In this document: piece after piece, positions 39,301 through 47,774 of the stretch | Position numbering within the stretch: the stretch's first letter is position 1 | Layout of the letters: every line of letters begins with the position of its first letter | DNA from: Microglena sp. YARC | Lineage: Eukaryota; Chlorophyta; Chlorophyceae; Chlamydomonadales; Chlamydomonadaceae | NCBI GenBank assembly: GCA_022414725.1 | Contig: JAJSRW010001641.1 | Location: forward strand, 1 to 64,000 | Length of the DNA: 64,000 nt | Reading direction: 5' to 3' | Translations under genes and position numbers: made by a program | Notes under the pieces: generated by a model | Database searches by the model: none | Told to the model about the DNA's origin: nothing | The model's input: only the letters and a program-made list of their open reading frames with translations

Positions 39301-40418
39301 AAGAGGTCAACACAATGTCCAACAACATAGAAATGGGTTTCGGAAAGATAACGTTTCTAGCCGAAAACAGGAGCATACCGCCTCGGTATATAAATAACGA
39401 CAAGAGGGATTTAGACGGGACTTGTATTGTATACAGAAATAGGGAGAATACACCATACCAATGGGCGACAGGTGTGGGTGGGTGTAATTTATGGAATTCC
39501 ATACCAAGATCAAACAATCACGCATGGTACGTTGACGGAACACATGTCATGAATATGAACTCAAATGAACTCAACATGAAAAACAGCAGGGTTCAAATCA
39601 ATAAATACTTGTCTTTCGATGGAACATTTAATCTACCAACAACAGGTAATCCGGGAAATGCAAAAATAGTATTGATACCAGCGGCGACAGAAAACAACTA
39701 CAATAAGTCGATCGGGACTCATAATAATGCTATGTGGTTCTCATTACCATATGGAAATCGATTCAAATACTATGTTAACGGATCGCATATTCTACACATT
39801 TGTGGTTACGATACAATTACAGATTACACTATACCAGATGCAGGACCAGGGAACATAGCTTTTGGACACAATAATTTCGGACCAGAATCACTGAACAACG
39901 AAGGGGTAAAGATTAAACTCGGATGTAATATTAGTATCGGTTTAAATAGTGACTGTATGTGGAACTATATAAGTACTAAAAACTCATTCTTTTATAATTG
40001 GAAGATTGAAAACAGGTCGATCCTAAGTTTATATGATCAGTTCTCCAACAATACATGGACTGTTAATAGACCGAATCATGACATCAAGACAGTGTATAGA
40101 ATGCAAGATACCGCTTATACAATAATGAAAGATACATCATTGGTTGTAGCAGGCCATCATACATCGTTGACTTCTCTCTCATCATTTTTGGTTGGAAAGG
40201 TATTGTGTGAAGATGTTTACGTCAAGGATGGTAATAAGATTTATACTCCTTGGATGAATGTTACAAATCCGGCAAAAACAGAGGGTATCAAAATATATTA
40301 CAAAGCGAGTGAAACGAAATTCATCATTGACATAAAAGATGACATAATATTTGGTGGGTATTTAGATGGAAGAGTAGATTCAAACATGACATTTAAGACG
40401 AAATTATCTATCAGATGA
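36381..40418 (+). CDS. Giant repeat-rich fibre-like surface protein
   Basis: 1345 residues, the longest gene here. From about residue 600 a unit of 80-95 residues recurs at least seven times, recognisable by an (A/S)IG..N..(A/L)W(F/N)S(V/I)P segment followed by Y.WY(I/V)DG.....L. The N-terminal third is not repetitive. The composition is rich in Asn, Gly and Asp and poor in Cys, like beta-structured phage tail fibres. No signal peptide or membrane segment is seen. A virion surface fibre or host-recognition protein is the likely role, but this is inference from layout and from the fibre-chaperone remnant next to it. Confidence 0.7.
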   Translation: MENVRVNDNQTGVRIITKDNNVYNQVINVTPSGAVDIETLYVNREAQFSGGIFIKGKAFINWDNSAFTFCDNNRLVTTSSQNHIIVADNFQIKHGVQSKHVVKIEVNQDTINLNENVVANICNKRSIILCIQDIFNANTEKGTLFMQRGDTQDLIKRYYAKPRVVFRYKGYIYCIFPIYIDGECVFWKYTGENKKWDRSVEAWPNESAWEKVVSGWNVNTPVIERIGRLPEKLEFQVEELNDDDSSFHINDKFNDALLSVNSREHGHIGMFTKDPKFPLHISNTRGWKDWLVNIDNVEVDVRMAHKSGHGIQVERIIDYQNDKVALIECKKTNNPYFVIRDDGVMGVNYGISEIPMNKEVRFQLKGTGWISEKLIVKNTNIGSIGGSNAYFTHCNMYNASNYALKQTHDGQTHINAHSTQAIRMCINDIEYARLNDKTEDSTFQITPADGNKIGLYIHSCNQNDSILGIHSEKTNPYMAWKRKEQAWSLGIDDNASGRLSLHANWTLNDTDPKLIIESNGFTTFTNNDQDETGIAFEINKNTAGGGTYTHLSVKNNGYVGISHDSPLTNLDVKGKILIDNRMPVSTPERGLFGGTADKVIWKMANSELEYPISTGVNENDVLWNSVSDNGSFAWYVDGNQIISFKPDGADFGVQILANVNDAGNIPITSPSSGARIVLRDNEGRFPNAIGHEDANDQMWFGVPKEGQFAWYNNDSNFMTLDKDNVLHLTHCNENPSSTKGMLSCGRVNTHGHIYTNDNHIDTGLSFIRTTQMRFDLVSREIPRNTGGDGIRILLEEVQQEYDRYPYAIGLEKNALWNSIPHTGTYKWYIDGVNKLEMNSDALVMHNNDINMGTGIIQFGNVNGTKILLASGISCGTNNDAMWFSMDDNSKQYEWIIDNKIQLRITSNGIHTESNGIDLGSGQLSFDTTDVGSRILYTSNMSVGVSKNTLWNSVPTDNSYEWNIGNDVVLEVKHKEVNTMSNNIEMGFGKITFLAENRSIPPRYINNDKRDLDGTCIVYRNRENTPYQWATGVGGCNLWNSIPRSNNHAWYVDGTHVMNMNSNELNMKNSRVQINKYLSFDGTFNLPTTGNPGNAKIVLIPAATENNYNKSIGTHNNAMWFSLPYGNRFKYYVNGSHILHICGYDTITDYTIPDAGPGNIAFGHNNFGPESLNNEGVKIKLGCNISIGLNSDCMWNYISTKNSFFYNWKIENRSILSLYDQFSNNTWTVNRPNHDIKTVYRMQDTAYTIMKDTSLVVAGHHTSLTSLSSFLVGKVLCEDVYVKDGNKIYTPWMNVTNPAKTEGIKIYYKASETKFIIDIKDDIIFGGYLDGRVDSNMTFKTKLSIR

Positions 40419-40464
40419 TATTAAACCCCGTTTTCAATTCAAAAACAATAACGAAACGATCCTA

Positions 40465-42007
40465 ATGGCGCCTGCTAATATATCGTTTCTCCCAACTTCT
40501 ACAACCCAAACGGACAAAATATATTTTGATTCGGTTGGGTTGAAAGTGCCAACAATAGTTACCACAGGATACTATCACTACACTACATGTTGCTGATTCT
40601 ATTACAGGATCTAATACATTAGAGATAAAAAATAAGATAACAGGAAAAAGTACACTAGTTCATTAGCTATGACTGGTGCGATCACTGGCGCTAGTACCTT
40701 ATATATTGCTAATGCTATCAGAGGATCTAATACATTAGAGATAAAAAATGGTATAACAGGAAAAAGTACACTAGCTATGTCTGGTGCTATCACCGGAGCA
40801 AGTACATTATATATATCTATCACATTCATTAGCTATGACTGGTGCGATCACTGGCGCAAGTACCTTATATATTGCTAATGCTATCAGAGGATCTAATACA
40901 TTAGAGATAAAAAATGGTATAACAGGAAAAAGTACACTAGCTATGTCTGGTGCTATCACCGGAGCAAGTTCATTATATGCTGGTGCTATCACCGGGAGAT
41001 TACACTAGATATGACTGGTGCTATCACCGGCAAGTAACTTATATATTGCTAATGCTATCAGGGATCTAATACATTAGAGATAAAAAATGGTATAACAGGA
41101 AAAGACAAAGTAAATGATGACTATTGTCGTAGACAATATAGTATATGGATGAAAATGAACGTAACACAACTAGCATAATTATAATAAAAAAATGGTATTA
41201 GTCCTGATAAAGACATACAGATTGTTTATGGAAAAGTTGCTTTTTTAAAGTATTTTGGTTTTGGATTTTTAAATGAAGATAATGTGTATATTCCTAAAGT
41301 AACAATACATGAAAACGGTATGATTCTCGCTAACAACCTTAAGTAGGCAATTGTGAAGTTTCTGATGGATCTATATCCGTATCCATAGGTACATCAGTTA
41401 ACAAAGTGAATCATGGATTATTTCAAACTGACGCGAATAATTTTAATTCGGGCGGGAATGCTTTAAGATTTGTCTGTTACACTTCAGGCGGTGGAGAATC
41501 TGCTAATTTTACATACGAAGATCATGGCGATAATGGCAATTCAGGTTTTTATTTTAGTACACCACAGGCAAATAAAAACGCATTTATAAACTTACGTGGG
41601 AAGTATTATTGTCAGATGATCGTTTAAAATCAGATGAAGTCCTGATAGAGAACGCAATACAACTATCAGAAATTACATGGTCTGAAATGGATTATGGTAA
41701 AAATAGCAATGCAACATCTATCTTTGAATCTGGTCTTATCGCCCAAGAAATTTTCTACGGAGCTCCAGAATTACGTCATTTAGTAAACGTACCAAATACA
41801 GCAGATTCAAACGTCATATATTCAATGAGCAATGTAGATTACTCAGACCTACAAAATGATCCCGATTATTCCGCATGGGGTAGTAATGTAGCATCTGTTA
41901 ATTATACAGGGTTTATACCATATCTAATTAAAGCGGTACAAGAAAAGGATATAGAAATACAATTATTGTATTCACGCATGGAAGCTCTTGAGGCGAAATT
42001 CATTTAA
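40465..42007 (+). pseudogene. Fibre protein with S74 self-cleaving chaperone, decayed
   Basis: A second fibre gene, in pieces. An ATG at 40465 opens a 43-residue start (MAPANISFLPTSTTQTDKIY). The middle consists of 164-bp DNA repeats encoding GAITGASTLYI / GSNTLEIKNGITG units, broken in several frames. A segment at 41406-41627 leads to a one-base frame switch near 41606-41612, and then to SDDRLKSDEVLIENA and GFIPYLIKAVQEKD at 41609-42007. The last part is the S74 intramolecular chaperone known from phage endosialidase and tail-fibre proteins: it trimerises the fibre and then cleaves itself at the SD site. Both the Ser and Asp of that site are present. Confidence 0.8.
40662..41105. repeat. 164-bp tandem repeat in the fibre gene, three copies
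   Basis: Copies begin at about 40662, 40826 and 41005. The first two are almost identical over 148 bp (CATTAGCTATGACTGGTGCG start), and the third has several one- to two-base deletions. Each unit encodes two GAITGAS-type blocks. A period of 164 is not a multiple of three, so the recent duplication itself puts alternate copies out of frame. Confidence 0.8.
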
Positions 42008-42057
42008 AAATAAAAGTTGAATCAAGTGATAAAGATATTCATTTCACACATCTCACA

Positions 42058-42657
42058 ATGATTGCATTCGTATTCGACCTCGAGACCACAGGACTACCCT
42101 TGCGCCGCAAAGAGACCACATACCGGGATTTGGACGTGTACGACTCGGCACGTATTGTGTCCATCGCATGGCGTATGATAAATACGGAAACTAATGAGGA
42201 ACTCACCAACAATTACTACATAATCAAACCGGATGCGTTCGTAATACCCGAGGATTCTATCAAAATCCACGGGATCACAAATGAACGGGCGCTAGATGAG
42301 GGATTTTCACTAACACACGTCATCGACAAGGTTGGAGTAGATATAGCCGTATGCAACACCCTAGTGGCCCACAATATATATTTCGATGTCAATGTGTTAA
42401 GGAGCGAGCTGTATAGAATGAAAAAGTACACTTTAATAAATAAAACATATGCCAAGGAGTTGTTTTGCACAATGATGCAGAGCAGGAAACAGGGGATAGT
42501 TAACAAGCTCAGCACTCTAGCAAAGGTGTATACCACTCTCTTTGAAGACGAGGGAGAACTTCAAAACTGTCATGATGCATACTATGATGTTTTGTACTGT
42601 TCCAAGATATTCAAGCGGCTAATTGAATTAAAATCACTTAACCACGAGGTTGTGTGA
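42058..42657 (+). CDS. DEDDh 3'-5' exonuclease (DnaQ-like)
   Basis: 199 residues with all family motifs: ExoI FDLETTG (residues about 6-12), ExoII AHNIYFDVNVL (about 102-112) and ExoIII CHDAYYDVLY (about 171-180), the last with the HxxxxD of the DEDDh group. The KIHGIT segment is also typical. It may proofread, trim DNA ends or degrade RNA. Its last four bases overlap the ATG of the next gene, suggesting coupled expression. Confidence 0.93.
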   Translation: MIAFVFDLETTGLPLRRKETTYRDLDVYDSARIVSIAWRMINTETNEELTNNYYIIKPDAFVIPEDSIKIHGITNERALDEGFSLTHVIDKVGVDIAVCNTLVAHNIYFDVNVLRSELYRMKKYTLINKTYAKELFCTMMQSRKQGIVNKLSTLAKVYTTLFEDEGELQNCHDAYYDVLYCSKIFKRLIELKSLNHEVV

Positions 42658-43994
42658 TCATGATAACAATGGATGACATAGATTATTTACTTAAGCATTC
42701 TGAAAATGATTCGACAATGCTTATATTAGATAGCTCGAATAGGGATCGATCCAAGCATCCATCTCCATCAAATTACGTCGTTGAATTCACTGAACCATTT
42801 CGTTTCGTGTATGGATTTGACGTGATTGATGCAACTATTCCGTCGGCCATGTATACCATAGACGTCCACAACAATCTCATGTTTTTCACAGTGTTCTCGC
42901 ATATAAGCTACGTATACGAAGAACAAAATATACACGATCTGTTCAGGCAAAGACTAGCGACATGTCCGAAATTAGTTGAAATATATAAAAAGCAAGATAT
43001 TGTAGGCAAAATTAGTTTTGTTTTCTGTCAAAATTCAATTATAGTCCCAGAAGACACGGTTGATGATTGTTATATTGCGATAGAGGACCAATTAGTGCGC
43101 ATTTCGCAAAGCCAGTTTGATACAATAATACAATCTGAAAATTACGACTTTGCAATCGACGTTTGTAAGTTTGAGATAGAAATCGGAAATTATAATATTA
43201 TCACACTTCAGGCTTATTTGAAAAAGTATATGAAGCCATACAACATTGATGTCCGTGCTGCATCACTAGAGCAACGCGTTGACAAACATTTGAAGTTGCG
43301 ATTTGTCCACTACGATATAGTGACAGGTTATTCTAACCCATTCTTTTTAGACATGTCAAAGTCGACAGTGAAGGACGTATTGGGTTTTGACGAGCTTCCT
43401 GCTGATTCAGAAAAAAAGATGTACAAAAAGCAATCTTATTCTTTGTTGAACTCCGAAAATGTTTTCGCAGCTACAAAAAATGACACAGAACAAGTGTATG
43501 ATGTGACCCCCCCGGGGGTTGTCAATTTATTGGGTGTGCGGTATTTAACCATGCGATGTCCCGAAATCGAGAGCCATTTACTGGGGTCCATCGGGTTCGG
43601 AAACGCTGATGTGGGTCTCGGTATTTTCAAAATCCCTTCTCCTTACGAAACCGCAAACCTCAAGTTCGATTTCTTCAACTTTGTTAAGAAACCTTTCCAC
43701 CCGATTGGTAAGCTTACAAAATTGAGTATCCGATTTGAAAGAGAGCCTAATGTGTTGTATGACTTCCGTGGTCTCAACCACCATATACTAGTAACTTTAA
43801 AGTACTATGTCCCGGCTATGAATAACGATTTAACTAATACTACACCTATACTGAATCCTAACTACAATCCTGATTTCTTAAAGTACATTGTAGAGAGGGA
43901 AGAAGTATTGAATGATGACGAAGACGATGATGACGATTATGAAGATGTTACGCAAGAATCTTTATTAGAACGTTACGTGTATTACAAGTCATAG
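42654..43994 (+). CDS. Conserved NCLDV protein, probably a virion component
   Basis: 446 residues. LDSSNRDRSKHPSPSNYVVE at the N-terminus and PPGVVNLLGVRYLTMRCPEI at about 285-304 are motifs I associate with a family found across mimivirus-like genomes, in some cases detected in virions. The C-terminus has an acidic run (NDDEDDDDDYEDV). The starts of homologues suggest MITMDD or MDDIDY as alternatives a few codons downstream. The function is unknown; the virion role is from family memory, not from sequence. Confidence 0.7.
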   Translation: MIMITMDDIDYLLKHSENDSTMLILDSSNRDRSKHPSPSNYVVEFTEPFRFVYGFDVIDATIPSAMYTIDVHNNLMFFTVFSHISYVYEEQNIHDLFRQRLATCPKLVEIYKKQDIVGKISFVFCQNSIIVPEDTVDDCYIAIEDQLVRISQSQFDTIIQSENYDFAIDVCKFEIEIGNYNIITLQAYLKKYMKPYNIDVRAASLEQRVDKHLKLRFVHYDIVTGYSNPFFLDMSKSTVKDVLGFDELPADSEKKMYKKQSYSLLNSENVFAATKNDTEQVYDVTPPGVVNLLGVRYLTMRCPEIESHLLGSIGFGNADVGLGIFKIPSPYETANLKFDFFNFVKKPFHPIGKLTKLSIRFEREPNVLYDFRGLNHHILVTLKYYVPAMNNDLTNTTPILNPNYNPDFLKYIVEREEVLNDDEDDDDDYEDVTQESLLERYVYYKS

Positions 43995-44456
43995 ACTTTT
44001 TTACCCCCCTTCTTTTTTTGTGTGATTGATCGGATCTCTGACTGTGCTAGCGACATGGTATCGGAATCTTGATCATGCATCTCTTGTATTAGCATCTTCA
44101 TTTCACTAGCGAATCAGTTGAGTCTCGCATGACACCTTTTCGCTAACAATCTTTTTTACGAGTTCTTCCGCTTTTGCCATCACTGTATTTTCGATAAGCA
44201 TTCTTTCTTTGCTGATCGTATCTCGTAGAGTTTTTTCGATTTGGATGATGTTATTTCGTATCTCTGATATAGCTGTATCGTTTTCCCTAGTTAACAAATG
44301 CGAAGATGTTTGTGATTGTATTGGTTCTTGTTTTTGTTTGTTTGCCTCTTCTAGTTTCAATACTTTATTTGACAGCTCTCTCATTATTTGAGAATGGTTT
44401 TCCGTTTTGCTAGATAAACCGTTCATCATGTTTATTAACCCATTAATATGTGCCAT
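43982..44456 (-). pseudogene. Coiled-coil protein, probably frameshifted
   Basis: The first frame (to a stop at 44106) begins MAHINGLINMMNGLSSKTEN and is a coiled coil of about 116 residues. A second frame continues directly after that stop with 40 codons of similar helical character, ending KKKGGKKVYDL (stop at 43982-43984). A one-base change near 44106-44115 would make one protein of about 155 residues. The tail overlaps the 3' end of the preceding convergent gene by 13 bp. If the second part is chance, the gene is 44106-44456. Confidence 0.5.
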
Positions 44457-44480
44457 TTATTCTAAATCATATTCTTGTAA

Positions 44481-45397
44481 TTATTTGTAAACGCAATTCA
44501 ATTGGTTTGTGATGTGTTCGTTGTGTTGTGATACTGTATCTTTCAAAGATTTGAACGAATCAATCATAGTGTTAAGGTTTGTTACAAGGTCATCTATTTC
44601 TGATATCCCGACAAAATCGTTTGCGACACTCTTGGTGCATAATCTCTTTGCATCGGCTATTTTTTTGACATTAGAAGTTGTTGAATATTCTGTATCGTTT
44701 TTGATTGTTTAACGTATACCAAATTTTTGGATATGTTTTCCTTGTACTTTGTCAGGTTTTGTATATCAAAGTTGTCAATGATTTGTGTGTTATATACATG
44801 TACATGCTTCAGCTCAATAATGTCTTTGATTGCTTGATCATACTTGAGTAATAGTTGGTCATGAGCTGTGTTCAAATCTAGTTTTTGCGCATCAAAATTG
44901 TCAATGATTTTTGTATTGTGTATATGTTTATCATTTAGATCTACAATGTCTTTAACGGCTTGATCATATTTGTCCAATAGTTGATCATGAGCTGTGTTCA
45001 AATCTATGTTTAGCACAAGGACTTTGTCATGTGCGACAATGATTTGGTCATGGATTGTCTTACAATTATTTAGTTCGGATGTCATGTTTGACAATTGTAT
45101 ATCTTTGCGTATTGTTTCTATTTCGTTGTCATTTGCCTTTTTTTCTAGATTACTAGTGACCTCTCTGAGCTCCTCATTCAATTTCAGAACGAAATCTTTG
45201 TCTGCTGATGCTGTTTCTAGTTTCGCTTTCAACATACGTATTTCTTGATCTAGTGTCCTTGTTATCTCTTCTTCGTTGTTGAACAATGCTTCTAGAGAAT
45301 ATTCGTCTCTTTTAATTTGTTTAAGTAGAGCGTCTCGTGAATCCGTGTTTAATACGCTATTAGATTTGATTTTGTTTGCGTTAATTTGGGTTTTCAA
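44481..45397 (-). pseudogene. Long coiled-coil protein with internal repeats, frameshifted
   Basis: An almost wholly helical protein. A segment close to DLNTAHDQLLDKYDQA occurs twice, 36 residues apart, each followed by a KIIDNFD-like end, probably from a DNA duplication of about 110 bp. The frame ends at 44657, while another frame continues with good codon use (KKIADAKRLCTKSVAND) to 44481. The switch fits loss of one base in the T/A run 44698-44702. Full length would be about 305 residues. Its 5' end overlaps the preceding gene by 17 bp. A scaffold role would be a guess. Confidence 0.6.
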
Positions 45398-45773
45398 ATG
45401 GGATATCTTGTTGTTTTTGTTTTTTTTCTTGTATCAAGTCTTTCGTGAGGCGTTCGACTAATTCTCTTGTATCGCATATATCATATATTACATCCACCAT
45501 TGATTCTGACAAATTCAGAGTATTAAAAACTAGTTCAAGTTGTTTGAAACGTTTTGTTATTTCAGAATCTATTCTCTTCTCTTCTTTGATCTTGTTTATG
45601 ATATGTTCAAACTCAACCAAAAGTTTTTCGTTAAAAACTTTGGGAAAGCGATTATATTCACCTATGATATTTGATGCGCTATTTGTGTTTATAGCATCGC
45701 TGAGGTCGTTGGTTATAGATCCAAGTTCGTTAATGAAAGATTCCCAAAATGTTAAAAGAGCCTGTTCTGACAT
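45381..45773 (-). CDS. Helical protein, 130 residues, unknown
   Basis: Intact. It begins MSEQALLTFWESFINELGSI and ends with a charged, Gln/Lys-rich tail (QEKKQKQQDIPFENPN). No Cys-rich or membrane segments are seen. It overlaps the downstream long coiled-coil gene in a different frame, so the two are likely to be co-expressed. Confidence 0.65.
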   Translation of the reverse strand: MSEQALLTFWESFINELGSITNDLSDAINTNSASNIIGEYNRFPKVFNEKLLVEFEHIINKIKEEKRIDSEITKRFKQLELVFNTLNLSESMVDVIYDICDTRELVERLTKDLIQEKKQKQQDIPFENPN

Positions 45774-45797
45774 ATAAATATGTTGACAAATAAAAAA

Positions 45798-46451
45798 TCA
45801 GAATACGTACAAATCATAATTATTTGAGTGTAGTGTATCAAATGGACTAGGTGATTCGGGGTCGAAATCCTTGCATATGGTATTGATACCAACTTCGAAC
45901 ATTGTCCATATGAAATCGGTGAATCTCCCTTGTAATACTATCATATTTTCCTTCTCATATTTTGAGGCTCCATAAGACAGAGAATATAATTGATTGATTA
46001 TATTTTCACCAAGATTCCGTGCTAGTTTTTCGTCCCCAACCTTTCCATCCAACATTCTGAATACCTGTCTCATGAACGCTTCTGAATAATATATTACAGA
46101 ATATACAACATCTTTGTAACTGTCTTCGTATTTCAGCAAGTGTACCAACATGTCTACTAGATCATCTTCCAAAAAAATGTATTTAAATTTACGTATCTGA
46201 CGCAACGGTATGTTTTCGTTGTTTTTGACATATCCAGAATCGATAATTTTTTGGATGCGTACTTGCAACAGTGCAGTTTGATTGGTAGATATATTTACAT
46301 TTGTTTGTTCGACCCTCAAGTAATACAAAAGAAAGGATGTTATGATAACACATATGAATATGTATGGAACATATTGTTTTGGAACCAAAACTGCAACGAT
46401 GATGATAATGCTAAAGTATACGATTATAATGCTCGAAGCGGTTTTTAACAT
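45798..46451 (-). CDS. Membrane protein with two N-terminal segments, unknown
   Basis: 217 residues. Residues about 8-26 (IIIVYFSIIIIVAVLVPK) and 27-46 (YVPYIFICVIITSFLLYYLR) are membrane segments, and a helical soluble domain of about 170 residues follows. It sits in a leftward cluster with the coiled-coil genes and the anchor protein at 46456, four bases away. A role in virion membrane structure would fit but is inference. Confidence 0.65.
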   Translation of the reverse strand: MLKTASSIIIVYFSIIIIVAVLVPKQYVPYIFICVIITSFLLYYLRVEQTNVNISTNQTALLQVRIQKIIDSGYVKNNENIPLRQIRKFKYIFLEDDLVDMLVHLLKYEDSYKDVVYSVIYYSEAFMRQVFRMLDGKVGDEKLARNLGENIINQLYSLSYGASKYEKENMIVLQGRFTDFIWTMFEVGINTICKDFDPESPSPFDTLHSNNYDLYVF

Positions 46452-46455
46452 TATG

Positions 46456-46809
46456 CTAATTACTAATACTAATGAAGAACAAAAAAATGGATAAAATAAC
46501 GAGAAGGATTCCTATGTATATTTTTCTCTCCCCGTATAAAAAAATCCACGGCAGTTCGTACACACTGGATACTAGCATAGACTCTTTGAATATCTTTCTC
46601 AAACAGTCTATCAATTTGAAGTAGTGTTCTCCGACCGAAAGTTGTGTGAAATATTTCGGATTAAATGATGCTTTAATTTCTAGCATTTTGTTCATTTCCT
46701 CAAGGTATGTCTTTTCCTTTGTCATTATTTCGTGATATACGTCTTTTTCATAAACTTCCCCGCTCTCTAGCATTTGCATGAAATCTCTGTATTCTTTTGA
46801 CTCCAGCAT
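46456..46809 (-). CDS. Virion-type C-terminal membrane-anchor protein; homologue of 16166-16748
   Basis: 117 residues. A helical N-terminal domain (MLESKEYRDFMQMLESGEVY, HEIMTKEKTYLEEMNKML) is followed by a C-terminal anchor in YGERKIYIGILLVILSIFLF. The GERKIY-x-GI motif and preceding helices match the left-part gene at 16341-16748, which makes the two homologues. Tail-anchored proteins like this insert after translation. Intact. Confidence 0.7.
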   Translation of the reverse strand: MLESKEYRDFMQMLESGEVYEKDVYHEIMTKEKTYLEEMNKMLEIKASFNPKYFTQLSVGEHYFKLIDCLRKIFKESMLVSSVYELPWIFLYGERKIYIGILLVILSIFLFFISISN

Positions 46810-46823
46810 ATTAAAGTAGAAGC

Positions 46824-47009
46824 TTAAATTTTATCTATGAGGTCTACGTGACCGAGGATGTGTCTCCTGCAACACATCCTAACTATCTTTAATTCGTCAA
46901 GTAATTTTCCTTTGTCTATGTCTGCCTCCTTATCCACTCTTTTGGAGTAATACTCCCATTTGTCCGCGATTAATTTCCCACACGTGAAACATCTAACAGG
47001 AATAATCAT
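46824..47009 (-). CDS. RNA polymerase subunit RPB10
   Basis: 61 residues, typical for RPB10. The start [12 protein letters not shown] carries the C-F-T-C-G-K zinc motif, and [16 protein letters not shown] supplies the second Cys pair. This subunit bridges the two halves of the polymerase core. It is intact and lies 15 bp from the anchor protein on the same strand. Confidence 0.93.
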   Translation of the reverse strand: MIIPVRCFTCGKLIADKWEYYSKRVDKEADIDKGKLLDELKIVRMCCRRHILGHVDLIDKI

Positions 47010-47049
47010 TGTATTTATATTGTAATGTTTTTTATGCTTAAATCAATTT

Positions 47050-47331
47050 TTATGTTTGAAAGTAGTTGAAACATATAATAAAGGATATGTGTAGCTCTTT
47101 ATTTTCCACAACATCTTCATATGATATCCTTTTGTATGGTCTATAAATGTCGTACTTGTGTACGATAACGGTGAATAACCTCATAATATTGAGTTTCTCA
47201 TCATCACCTAGCATGGCAAATTTGTCACAGTATTGGTCAATGTTAACGTGGTCGATTGTGTGTCCTATAATTGTTTGCATGTCAACGAAGGAGTCTTTGA
47301 ACATTTTTCTGTGTAAACACAAAACATTCAT
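47050..47331 (-). CDS. Unknown protein, 93 residues
   Basis: An intact A+T-rich frame, MNVLCLHRKMFKDSFVDMQT onward, with a weak hydrophobic C-terminus (ISFIICFNYF). No family is recognised. It lies upstream of RPB10 on the same strand. Confidence 0.55.
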   Translation of the reverse strand: MNVLCLHRKMFKDSFVDMQTIIGHTIDHVNIDQYCDKFAMLGDDEKLNIMRLFTVIVHKYDIYRPYKRISYEDVVENKELHISFIICFNYFQT

Positions 47332-47389
47332 AATTTAAACGCTTGTGTGCGTTTTTTTATTATTTATTTTGTATAAATAAATAATAAAC

Positions 47390-47728
47390 ATGACTATAAG
47401 TTCAGATAGAGTCCTCCAGCACATTGAGACCCAGGCATATAATGTATTGGACGCGTATTTCAACAATGAAATACCGATAACCCAACAAGTTGGGGGTGGA
47501 GGGATGAATTTAGGTGTTCGCGAGCATGCTCTGTTTATTGACAAGCAATTTTCCGAAATAATGGCAGGTGGTGGGTGTGATGATATGAAGATTGTAGATA
47601 ACCCTAATAATTCATTTCTGCCTCCAACGGAGGCTGCTACAATTGGAAATCGAATGGTAGATGGTGTCTCTCTGCCAGAAGTGCGTGTCGATAAAATGTA
47701 TGTATCTACATGGCCTACTGCACAATAG
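47390..47728 (+). CDS. Unknown protein, 112 residues
   Basis: An intact frame with a glycine-rich centre (QQVGGGGMNLG, IMAGGGC) and no membrane segment. The leader TATAAATAAATAATAAAC before the ATG is the A+T-rich type seen at other right-part genes. No family is recognised; a small virion protein is possible. Confidence 0.6.
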   Translation: MTISSDRVLQHIETQAYNVLDAYFNNEIPITQQVGGGGMNLGVREHALFIDKQFSEIMAGGGCDDMKIVDNPNNSFLPPTEAATIGNRMVDGVSLPEVRVDKMYVSTWPTAQ

Positions 47729-47774
47729 TTAGTTTGAATGCATATGTAATGTTTATGTTATATAATTATTAAAC

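Noticed and set aside
38654..39517. Leftward frame of 287 residues opposite the large fibre-like gene
   Set aside because: It has no motif and lies wholly within a repeat-bearing gene with clear modules; a shadow.
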